A stretch of DNA of 64,000 nucleotides from positions 1 to 64,000 of the forward strand of contig JACRMN010000020.1 in assembly GCA_016214955.1 (NCBI GenBank), in the 5' to 3' direction. The notes below the pieces were generated by a model, which was given only the letters and a program-made list of their open reading frames with translations, searched no databases and was not told the origin of the DNA. The DNA is from Deltaproteobacteria bacterium (GTDB lineage Bacteria; Myxococcota; Myxococcia; Myxococcales; Anaeromyxobacteraceae). Of the stretch, positions 45,651-53,151 are shown in pieces. Positions within the stretch are counted from its first letter, which is position 1. Every line of letters starts with the position of its first letter. A program made the translations under genes and the position numbers.

Positions 45651-47221
45651 CCTCCGTGCCGGTGAACTACGAAGAGCTGCGGCAGCGCGTGTCGTTCTGG
45701 GTGGCCCCCATCGCCGGCGGCTCCCCGGCGGGCACCTCGGCCAAGTTCGAGCCCGAGTACCAGGCGGTGGCCGGCGAGGTGGCCAAGCTGGACATGCCCG
45801 CCGGCGGCGCCGTGGTCTGGAAGCTGGTCAACGAGAAGGGCGCCGGCATCCTCACCGGCAAGAGCAAGGACCTGGTGATCGCCGCCTACCTGGCCCACGC
45901 CCAGCACGTCACCGGCGGCGTCGCCGGGCTCACCAACGGCTGCGTGCTGCTGGTGGAGCTCATGGAGCAGTACTGGGACACGCTCTTCCCCGAGGTGAAG
46001 CGGCTCCGCGGCCGGGCCAACGCCGTGCAGTGGTTCGTGGAGAAGACCACCCTGGCGCTCGCCACTCCGCCCCGCGCCAGCCTGGACGAGGTCGAGGCGC
46101 TCGAGGCGGCGGCGGTGAAGCTCGCCGACGTGTGCCGCGCCCGGCTGGCGGAGATGGCACCGGCCTTCGGCGCCATCCTCGAGGTGGTGGCCCGGATGAA
46201 GGAGGCCGTGGCTCCTCCTCCGGCGCCCGAGCAACAGGCTGCAGCCGCGCCCGGCGGCTCCGCTCCGGCCGCCGCGGCGCCCGCGACCTCGCCGGCCCCG
46301 GCGCCCCCCGCGGCGCCGGCCGAAGGCGCAGACCTGGGCGGCTTCCTGCGCGGCGCCGGCGCGTCGCTGGTGGACGTCGCGCGCCGGATGCGCGCCGCCG
46401 ATGCCCGCGACCCCAACGCCTACCGCGTGCTGCGCCAGGGCACCTGGCTCGGCCTCACCGACGAGCCGCTCTCGGAGGGGGGCCGCACGCCCATCCCGCC
46501 CCCCACCACCCGCGACACGCTCCTCGGCCTGCTGCAGGGGCAGCAGTGGGGCGACCTGCTCGAGGCCGCCGAGGCGGCCGCGGCCGAGGACCCGCTCTGG
46601 CTCGACCCGCACCGGCTCTCCTGGCTGGCGCTGGGCGCCCTGGGCGCGGCCCACGAGAAGGCGCGGCAGGCAGTCGTCGCCGAGGTGCGGTCCCTGGTGA
46701 GCCGCCTGCCGGCTCTGCCGGGCCTCACCTTCTCGGACGGGTCGCCCTGTGCCGATCCCGCCACCCAGGCCTGGCTGGAGGAGGAGGTCGGCAAGGCGCC
46801 GGCCCGGGGCAGCCGCCCCTCGGGCGGGCTCTCCGAGGCCGCCACCACCCGGCTGGCGTCGGCGCGGGAGCAGCTCAGCGCCGGCCAGACCGCCGAGGGG
46901 CTGGGCGCGGCGCGCGAGGCCGCGGCCGCCGCCTCCTCCGAGCGGGAGCGCTTCCTGGTGCGCCTGGAGGCCGCGCGCCTGTACGCCGGGGCGGGGCTCA
47001 ACGGCCTGGCGCTCGCCACCTACCAGGAGCTGGACCGGCAAGCCCAGGAGGGCGGGCTCGACGACTGGGAGCCGGCGCTATCGGTCGAGTGCCTCCGGGG
47101 GCTGATCGCCACCGCCCGAATCCTCGCGGACGACCCCAGAGGGGCGTCACCCGATCTCGTGATGTCCCATAGACGCCTGAGCCGTCTCGACCCTGCAAGC
47201 GCCCACGAATTGTGGCCATAA
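45647..47221 (+). CDS. tssA: T6SS assembly protein TssA
   Basis: A 524-residue TssA from GTG 45647, overlapping the tagF stop. The ImpA_N domain is present near the N-terminus (LWVAP-type motif VSFWVAPIAGGSPAGT, then LAAYLAHAQ-like IAAYLAHAQHVTGGVAGLTNGC, MEQYWDTLFPEVKRLRGRANAVQW). A Pro/Ala-rich linker (~195-225) leads to the long C-terminal helical region ending LATYQELDRQAQEGGLDDWEP. TssA primes polymerisation of tube and sheath at the baseplate and can cap the distal end. The last codons overlap a weak CATAAT -10-like element (47217-47222). Confidence 0.92.
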   Translation: MTSVPVNYEELRQRVSFWVAPIAGGSPAGTSAKFEPEYQAVAGEVAKLDMPAGGAVVWKLVNEKGAGILTGKSKDLVIAAYLAHAQHVTGGVAGLTNGCVLLVELMEQYWDTLFPEVKRLRGRANAVQWFVEKTTLALATPPRASLDEVEALEAAAVKLADVCRARLAEMAPAFGAILEVVARMKEAVAPPPAPEQQAAAAPGGSAPAAAAPATSPAPAPPAAPAEGADLGGFLRGAGASLVDVARRMRAADARDPNAYRVLRQGTWLGLTDEPLSEGGRTPIPPPTTRDTLLGLLQGQQWGDLLEAAEAAAAEDPLWLDPHRLSWLALGALGAAHEKARQAVVAEVRSLVSRLPALPGLTFSDGSPCADPATQAWLEEEVGKAPARGSRPSGGLSEAATTRLASAREQLSAGQTAEGLGAAREAAAAASSERERFLVRLEAARLYAGAGLNGLALATYQELDRQAQEGGLDDWEPALSVECLRGLIATARILADDPRGASPDLVMSHRRLSRLDPASAHELWP

Positions 47222-47266
47222 TGACCGCCCGCCGCACCCGACCCGCAGCCTACGAAGAGGTTCACG

Positions 47267-47755
47267 ATGGGTAACAAGGACCAGTCGGTCGCTCCCAAGG
47301 AGCGCGTCAACATCGTCTACAAGTCCGCCACCGGCGACGCGCAGGAGGAGGTCGAGCTTCCCTTCAAGATCCTGATGGTGGGCGACTACACCGGCAAGCC
47401 CGACGACACCCCGCTCGAGGAGCGCAAGCCCATCAACGTCGACAAGGACAACTTCAGCGAGGTGATGGCCAAGCAGAACCTCTCGGCCGACATCGCCGTG
47501 CCGGACAAGCTCTCCGGCGAGAAGGACGCCAGCCTGTCGATGAAGCTCTCCTTCAAGGGGCTCAACGACTTCACCCCCGAGGGCGTGGTGAACCAGGTCC
47601 CGGAGCTGAAGAAGCTGCTCGAGCTCCGCCAGGCGCTCAACGCGCTCAAGGGACCCCTCGGCAACATCCCCGCCTTCCGCAAGAAGATCCAGGCGAGCCT
47701 CGGCGACGACGCCCAGCGGGCCGCCCTCATGAAGGAGCTCGGGCTCAAGGAGTAG
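47267..47755 (+). CDS. tssB: T6SS sheath small subunit TssB
   Basis: A 162-residue TssB/VipA/ImpB. Family blocks are ERVNIVYKSATGDAQEEVELPFK, ILMVGDYTG, RKPINVDKDNFSEVMAKQ, LSFKGLNDFTPE and LLELRQALNALKGPLGN. It interlocks with TssC to form the contractile sheath. The ATG has AAGAGG upstream. 45 bases separate it from tssA, and a TAA stop with AT-richer sequence lies just upstream. Confidence 0.95.
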   Translation: MGNKDQSVAPKERVNIVYKSATGDAQEEVELPFKILMVGDYTGKPDDTPLEERKPINVDKDNFSEVMAKQNLSADIAVPDKLSGEKDASLSMKLSFKGLNDFTPEGVVNQVPELKKLLELRQALNALKGPLGNIPAFRKKIQASLGDDAQRAALMKELGLKE

Positions 47756-47779
47756 GGCCCGGCCCCACGGAGGACACAC

Positions 47780-49261
47780 ATGGCAGACACCGAGAAGAAG
47801 GGCGCCGGCGCCCCGGCGGCCGCGGCAGAGGGCTCGCTGCTCGACAGCATCCTCTCCGAGACCAAGATGAAGCCCGCCGACGAGGGCTACCAGGTGGCCC
47901 GCCGCGGCGTGGCCGCCTTCATCGCCGAGATGCTGGCGCCCAACAAGGCGGCCGAGAAGGTCGACAAGGCCAGCGTCGACGCGATGATCTCCGAGATCGA
48001 TCGCAAGCTCTCGGCGCAGGTGAACGAGGTGCTGCACCACCCCGACGTGCAGAAGCTGGAGTCGGCGTGGCGCTCCCTGCGCTTCGTCATCGAGAAGGTC
48101 GACTTCCGCGAGAACATCAAGGTCGAGCTGCTCTCGGTGGACAAGGAGACGCTCCAGTCCGACCTCGAGGACTCTCCCGACCTGACGAAGTCGGGCTTCT
48201 ACCGCATCGCCTACTCCAACGAGTACGGCGTCTTCGGCGGCAAGCCCTACGGCGTCATGAACATGAACTACGACTTCAGCCCCGGGCCGCAGGACATCGA
48301 GCTCCTGCGCAAGCTGGGCGCGGTGGCCTCGATGGCCCACTGCCCGGTGATCGCCAACGCCGGCGCCCGCTTCTTCGGCGACGACAGCTTCAAGAACCTG
48401 CCGACGCTGAAGGACCTGAAGAGCCTCTTCGAGGGGCCGCAGTACGCCCGCTGGAACAGCTTCCGCGAGAGCGAGGACGCCCGCTACATCGGCCTGGCGA
48501 TGCCCCGCTTCCTGCTGCGGCTGCCCTACGGCGAGAGCACCGTCCCGGTGAAGAGCTTCAACTTCAACGAGGACGTGGTCGACCACCACGACCGCTACCT
48601 CTGGGGCCACGCCTCCAACGCGCTGGTGACCCGCATCGCCGACTCGTTCGCCAAGTACCGCTGGGGCCCGAACATCATCGGCCCGCAGTCGGGCGGCTCG
48701 GTCGAGAACCTGCCGCTGCACCAGTACGAGGCCATGGGCGAGATCCAGACCAAGGTGCCCACCGAGGTCCAGCTCACCGAGCGGCGCGAGTACGAGCTCT
48801 CCGAGGAGGGCTTCATCGGCCTCACCTTCCGCAAGGACGCCGACAACGCCTGCTTCTTCTCGGCCAACTCGGTGCAGAAGCCCAAGACCTTCGGCAACAC
48901 CGCCGAGGGCAAGGCCGCCGAGACCAACTTCCGGCTCGGAACCCAGCTCCCGTACATGTTCATCATGACGCGGCTGGCTCACTACATCAAAGTGCTGCAG
49001 CGCGAGCAGATCGGCAGCTGGAAGGACCGCGCCCAGCTCGAGAAGGAGCTCAACGACTGGATCGGCCAGTTCGTCGTCGACATGGAGAACCCCGGCCCCG
49101 ACGTCCGCTCCAAGCGTCCCCTGCGCCAGGCCGAGGTGGTGGTCTCCGACGTGGAGGGCCAGCCCGGCTGGTACCGCGTCAACATGAAGGTGCGCCCTCA
49201 CTTCAAGTACATGGGTGCGTCCTTCACGCTGTCCCTGGTGGGTAAGCTCGACAAGGAGTGA
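47780..49261 (+). CDS. tssC: T6SS sheath large subunit TssC
   Basis: A 493-residue TssC/VipB/ImpC. Characteristic stretches are VDAMISEIDRKLSAQVNEVLHHPDVQ (in part), LESAWRSLRFVIEK, YGVFGGKPYGVMNMNYDFSPG, and ARYIGLAMPRFLLRLPYG. The C-terminus ends VRPHFKYMGASFTLSLVGKLDKE, the conserved ClpV-proximal end. Start has GGAGGACACAC. It is expected in equal ratio with TssB, 24 bases upstream. Confidence 0.96.
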   Translation: MADTEKKGAGAPAAAAEGSLLDSILSETKMKPADEGYQVARRGVAAFIAEMLAPNKAAEKVDKASVDAMISEIDRKLSAQVNEVLHHPDVQKLESAWRSLRFVIEKVDFRENIKVELLSVDKETLQSDLEDSPDLTKSGFYRIAYSNEYGVFGGKPYGVMNMNYDFSPGPQDIELLRKLGAVASMAHCPVIANAGARFFGDDSFKNLPTLKDLKSLFEGPQYARWNSFRESEDARYIGLAMPRFLLRLPYGESTVPVKSFNFNEDVVDHHDRYLWGHASNALVTRIADSFAKYRWGPNIIGPQSGGSVENLPLHQYEAMGEIQTKVPTEVQLTERREYELSEEGFIGLTFRKDADNACFFSANSVQKPKTFGNTAEGKAAETNFRLGTQLPYMFIMTRLAHYIKVLQREQIGSWKDRAQLEKELNDWIGQFVVDMENPGPDVRSKRPLRQAEVVVSDVEGQPGWYRVNMKVRPHFKYMGASFTLSLVGKLDKE

Positions 49262-49341
49262 TTGCCGTCACATGCAGCGCGCGGGGCTCCGGTGGACACT
49301 GGGGCTCGCTGGACCAAACGGAACACAGCGAGGAGCGCAAT

Positions 49342-49857
49342 ATGGCCGAACCGGTATATCTGTTCGTCGAGGGCACCAAGCAGGGCAAGTTCGAGTGCGA
49401 CTTCACCAAGGACCACAAGGTGGTGAAGAACGGGATCCCCATCCTCACCTTCGCCACCGAGGTCGAGGCTCCCCGCGACATCGCCACGGGCCAGGCAAGC
49501 GGCCGCCGCCAGCACAAGCCGGTCTTCTTCACCAAGCAGGTGGACGCCACCTCCGCGCAGTTCTGGCAGGCGCTCACCACCAACGAGGCGCTGAAGAAGG
49601 TGGAGTTCCAGTTCTACCGGATCCAGAAGACCGGCCAGATGGAGCTCTACTTCAAGATCACCCTCGAGAAGGCGACGCTGGCCTCGATGAAGATGATCCA
49701 GGCCACCGAGCACGAGGGCGGCGAGGGCGCCAAGACCAGCGCCGGGGTGGGCATCTACGCCGCCCGCGACGAGATCGCGCTGGCCTACGAGAAGATCACC
49801 TGGGAGCACATGATCGCCAAGAAGGTGGCCGAGGACGACTGGGTCAACCGGCTCTAG
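49342..49857 (+). CDS. hcp: T6SS tube protein Hcp
   Basis: A 171-residue Hcp, which forms hexameric rings that stack into the inner tube and carry small cargo. ATG 49342 is chosen because GAGGAG precedes it and the protein starts MAEPVYLFVEGTKQGKF. Further support is GQASGRRQHKPVFFTKQVDATSAQFWQAL and the C-terminal TWEHMIAKKVAEDDWVNRL. An upstream open stretch is non-homologous. An 80-base gap follows tssC, and a strong hairpin lies just downstream, which could set high Hcp levels. Confidence 0.95.
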   Translation: MAEPVYLFVEGTKQGKFECDFTKDHKVVKNGIPILTFATEVEAPRDIATGQASGRRQHKPVFFTKQVDATSAQFWQALTTNEALKKVEFQFYRIQKTGQMELYFKITLEKATLASMKMIQATEHEGGEGAKTSAGVGIYAARDEIALAYEKITWEHMIAKKVAEDDWVNRL

Positions 49858-49870
49858 CAGCCGACGGAGA

Positions 49871-49900
49871 GGGGGGCGCCGGCCCGCGCCGGCGTCCGCC
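49871..49900 (+). promoter_or_regulatory. Strong hairpin between hcp and tssE
   Basis: A GC stem pairs 49876-49883 with 49888-49895 around a four-base loop, and extends outward through 49871-49875/49896-49900 with one mismatch. There is no T tract, so it is more likely an mRNA-stabilising or attenuating element at the 3' end of hcp than a full terminator. Confidence 0.5.
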
Positions 49901-49914
49901 CCCGCCGGGCAACC

Positions 49915-50298
49915 ATGGGACGTGCGCTGCTCTCGCGGCTGACCGAGAAGGGCGGGTCGCCCACCGACGAGGTGGCGGCGATCGTGGCCCACCTGCAGGT
50001 GCTGCTCAACACCCGGCGCGGCGACGCGGTGGCCGCCCCCGAGTTCGGCGTCCTGGATTTCTCCGACCTGGCCAACGAGTTCCCCGGGGCCATCCCACAG
50101 CTGGTGAAGTCGATCCGGGCCACCATCGTGGAGTACGAGCCCCGGCTCAAGAACGTGAACGTGCGCCACCTGCCGGAGGAGCACGCGCTGACGCTGCGCT
50201 TCGAGATCTCGGCCCAGCTCGCCAGGGGCCGCACGCTGCGGACGCTGCGGCTCTCCACCACGGTGCGCCCCGGCGGCCACATCGACGTCACCGGGTAG
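49915..50298 (+). CDS. tssE: T6SS baseplate protein TssE (gp25-like)
   Basis: A 127-residue TssE with the phage gp25/lysozyme-like wedge fold. The family motif EFGVLDFSDLANEFPGAIPQLVKSI is present (residues ~42-66), followed by the EYEPRLKNVNVR strand and a C-terminal beta hairpin. TssE connects TssFG wedges to the sheath. The ribosome binding site is weak compared with hcp. tssF begins seven bases after its stop. Confidence 0.93.
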   Translation: MGRALLSRLTEKGGSPTDEVAAIVAHLQVLLNTRRGDAVAAPEFGVLDFSDLANEFPGAIPQLVKSIRATIVEYEPRLKNVNVRHLPEEHALTLRFEISAQLARGRTLRTLRLSTTVRPGGHIDVTG

Positions 50299-50304
50299 CG
50301 CCTC

Positions 50305-52050
50305 ATGTTCAGCAAGTTCTACCAGGGAGAGCTGGCGTTCCTCCGGGCCATGGGCCAGGCCTACGCCGCCGCCAACCCCACCACCGCCGGGCTGCTCTCG
50401 GAGCGCGGCAGCGACCCCGACGTGGAGCGGCTCCTGGAGGGCTTCGCCTTCCTGGCGGCCCGCGTGCGCGAGCGCATCGAGGACGGCGTCCCCGAGATCG
50501 CCCACGACCTCACCGAGATCCTGCTGCCCCACTACCTGCGGCCGGTGCCGGCCTGCACCGTGATCGAGTTCCTGCCCATCCCCGGCGCGCTGCGGGCGCG
50601 GGTGAAGCTGCCGCGCGAGACCGAGATGGCCAGCGTCCCGGTGCAGGGGACCAAGTGCCTCTTCCGCACCAGCGCCGACATGGACCTCCTGCCGGTGACG
50701 GTCCTCGACGCCCAGCTCGACCAGGCCATCGGCGCCAACCCGGTCCTGCGGCTCCAGCTCCAGGTGGCGGCGCCCTCGCTGCCGGCGGTGCTGCAGCCCG
50801 AGGGCATCCGCTTCTTCGTCCACGGCGAGCTGCCGCTGGCCTCCACGCTGCTCCTCTGGCTGGGGCGCCACCTGCGCGGCCTGACGGTGAAGGGGCTCGG
50901 GACCGGCGGCCGCACCCTGGCCCTCGACCCCGCCTCGGTGCGCCCCTGCGGCTTCGACCCGGAGCTGCCGCTGCTCCCCTGGCCGCGGCTGGCACCCTCG
51001 GGCTACCGCTGCCTGCAGGAGTTCTTCACGCTCCCGCAGAAGTTCCTCTTCTTCGAGGTGCGCAACCTCCAGGCCGCCCTGCCGGCGGCCGAGGAGCGCT
51101 TCGAGCTCGCCTTCCAGTTCGAGCGGCCGCCCGAGCTGCCGGCCCGCCTGGGCAAGGAGAACTTCCGGCCCAACTGCGTGCCGGCGGTGAACCTCTTCCG
51201 CACCAGCGCCGATCCGGTGGCGGTGGAGGTGCTGGCCGAGGAGCACCTGCTGCGGGCCACCGAGCTGCCGCCCGGCCACATGGAGGTCTACGCGGTGGAG
51301 TCGGTGGTGGGCATCCCCGAGGTCGGATCCCGCTACGCCTACGAGCCCTTCTCCCGCTTCGGCCACGCTTCGGGCAAGGGCGATGCCCGATACTACCGGC
51401 TGCGCCGCGCCATCTCGCCGGTGGACCACGGGCTCGACACCTGGATCTCCACCATGCGCCCCCTCGACGCCGGGGCCGCTCCCGGGCCCGAGACCCTCTC
51501 CATCGAGGCCACCTGCACCAACCGTTCGCTGCCGGCCGAGCTGCGCATCGGCGACGTCTCGCAGCCCACGCCCTCGTCGCCCACCCTGGCGCGCTTCCGC
51601 AACCTGCTCCCGGTGACGCCGCCGGTGCGGCCGCCGCTGGGCTCGGAGCTGCACTGGCGGCTCCTGGCACACCTGGCGGCGAGCCGCGCCTCCCTGGGCG
51701 ACGTGCAGGTGCTGCGCTCGCTCCTCGACCTCTACAACCTGCAGGGAACCTCCGACGAGCGGACCGGCCGGGGCAACCGGCTGCGGGTCGAGGGCATCGA
51801 GGCCGCCGCCGAGAGCGCCTCGCGGCGGGTGGTGGGCGGCGCGCCGGTGCGCGGCAGCAGGCTGCTCCTCACCCTCGACGAGGCCCACTTCGCCGGCCTG
51901 GGCGACGCCTGGATCTTCGCCAGCGCGCTGGATCAGCTCCTCGGCAGCCAGGTGGGGCTCAACGCCTTCACCGAGCTCTCGGTGCTCCTCACCCCGTCGC
52001 GCCGCGAGTACGCCTTCGCGCCGCGCAGCGGGGGGAGGGCGCTCGTCTAG
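50305..52050 (+). CDS. tssF: T6SS baseplate protein TssF
   Basis: A 581-residue TssF/VasA/ImpG. It has the family opening FSKFYQGELAFLRAMGQAYA, a conserved middle RTSADMDLLPVTVLDAQL, and a C-terminal region with GLGDAWIFASALDQLLGSQVGLNAFTEL (in part). TssF makes the wedge with TssG around the VgrG hub. Start follows tssE closely, and tssG begins 7 bases after its stop. Confidence 0.94.
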   Translation: MFSKFYQGELAFLRAMGQAYAAANPTTAGLLSERGSDPDVERLLEGFAFLAARVRERIEDGVPEIAHDLTEILLPHYLRPVPACTVIEFLPIPGALRARVKLPRETEMASVPVQGTKCLFRTSADMDLLPVTVLDAQLDQAIGANPVLRLQLQVAAPSLPAVLQPEGIRFFVHGELPLASTLLLWLGRHLRGLTVKGLGTGGRTLALDPASVRPCGFDPELPLLPWPRLAPSGYRCLQEFFTLPQKFLFFEVRNLQAALPAAEERFELAFQFERPPELPARLGKENFRPNCVPAVNLFRTSADPVAVEVLAEEHLLRATELPPGHMEVYAVESVVGIPEVGSRYAYEPFSRFGHASGKGDARYYRLRRAISPVDHGLDTWISTMRPLDAGAAPGPETLSIEATCTNRSLPAELRIGDVSQPTPSSPTLARFRNLLPVTPPVRPPLGSELHWRLLAHLAASRASLGDVQVLRSLLDLYNLQGTSDERTGRGNRLRVEGIEAAAESASRRVVGGAPVRGSRLLLTLDEAHFAGLGDAWIFASALDQLLGSQVGLNAFTELSVLLTPSRREYAFAPRSGGRALV

Positions 52051-52056
52051 CGCGCC

Positions 52057-53127
52057 ATGGAGCCGCTCCCCGCACAGGCCGCCGCCCCGACGGCGCAGGA
52101 GGGCGCCGGCTTCCCGCCGGCCGATCAGCTCGACAGGGCGCGCCGCGCCGGCTTCCGCGCGCTGCTGGCGCTCCTGGAGCGGACGCTGGGCCCGGGCGCC
52201 CAGGTGGGCACCGCGGCGGCGCCCGGCGAGGAGCGCCTCCGCTTCCGCCACGACCCGGCCCTGGAGTTCAGCACCTCCGACGTCCCGGCGGTCCGCCTCC
52301 GCGAGCTGCCCGGCGACCCGGGCGACTTCACCTCCTCCTCGCGCCAGGTGCTGGAGATCACCACCGCCTTCCTGGGCCTCACCGGCGCGGTCAGCCCGCT
52401 CCCCGGCTACCTGGCCGAGGAGGTGGTCCAGGAAGATCCCGACAAGCCCCACCTGCGGGAGTTCCTCGACCTCTTCCACCACCGCGTCCTCTCCCTCTTT
52501 CGCCGCGCCCAGGCGCGCTGCGACTACCCGGCGACCTTCCGCACCGACGGGGCCGACGCCTGGTCGCGGCGCGTGCTGGCGCTCCTGGGCGTGGACGCGC
52601 CGCCGGGTGCGCCGGCCCCGGCCTCGGCCTGGCGGCTGCTGCGCCTCGCCCCCTTCCTGGCCGAGCGCAGCCTCACCGCCGAGGCGGTGGCGGCCGCCCT
52701 GGAGGACGGCCTGGCCGAGCACCTCGACGGCGCCCCGGTGCAGGTGGAGCAGTTCGCCGGAGCCTGGGTCGAGGTGGCGCCGGCCGAGCGCTGCCAGCTG
52801 GGCCGCTCCGGCTCGCGGCTGGGCCAGGACCTGCTCCTCGGGCGCCGCATCTTCGACAGGGCCGGCAAGTTCCGGGTGGTGGTGGGGCCGCTCTCCCGCG
52901 AGGGGTTCGAGCGGGCCACCGGCGCGCCCGCGGTGCTGCGCACGGTGAAGGACATCCTGGTGGCGCTCACCGCCGAGCCCCTCGACTGCGAGGTGCAGCT
53001 GGCGCTCCGGGCCGACGCGGCACCGCGGCTCCAGCTCTCGGCGCGCGGCCCGGCGCGGCTGGGCCGCAACACCTGGCTGGGCGGGCAGACGCAGCGCACC
53101 AGGATCACTGTCGAGCTCCCGGCCTAG
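52057..53127 (+). CDS. tssG: T6SS baseplate protein TssG
   Basis: A 356-residue TssG/ImpH. Family blocks include RLRFRHDPALEFSTSDV, FLGLTGAVSPLPGYLAEEV, FLDLFHHRVLSLFRRA, and the C-terminal PARLGRNTWLGGQTQ. It forms the baseplate wedge with TssF and E and binds TssK. The N-terminal ~25 residues are unconserved Ala/Pro-rich. Confidence 0.94.
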   Translation: MEPLPAQAAAPTAQEGAGFPPADQLDRARRAGFRALLALLERTLGPGAQVGTAAAPGEERLRFRHDPALEFSTSDVPAVRLRELPGDPGDFTSSSRQVLEITTAFLGLTGAVSPLPGYLAEEVVQEDPDKPHLREFLDLFHHRVLSLFRRAQARCDYPATFRTDGADAWSRRVLALLGVDAPPGAPAPASAWRLLRLAPFLAERSLTAEAVAAALEDGLAEHLDGAPVQVEQFAGAWVEVAPAERCQLGRSGSRLGQDLLLGRRIFDRAGKFRVVVGPLSREGFERATGAPAVLRTVKDILVALTAEPLDCEVQLALRADAAPRLQLSARGPARLGRNTWLGGQTQRTRITVELPA

Positions 53128-53151
53128 GCGCCGGAGCCCGAGGGAGGACAC

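Noticed and set aside
47193-47222. Promoter for tssB at the end of tssA
   Set aside because: CATAAT (47217-47222) is a fair -10 but the best -35 (CTGCAA) matches only three of six bases. Too weak to list as a feature.
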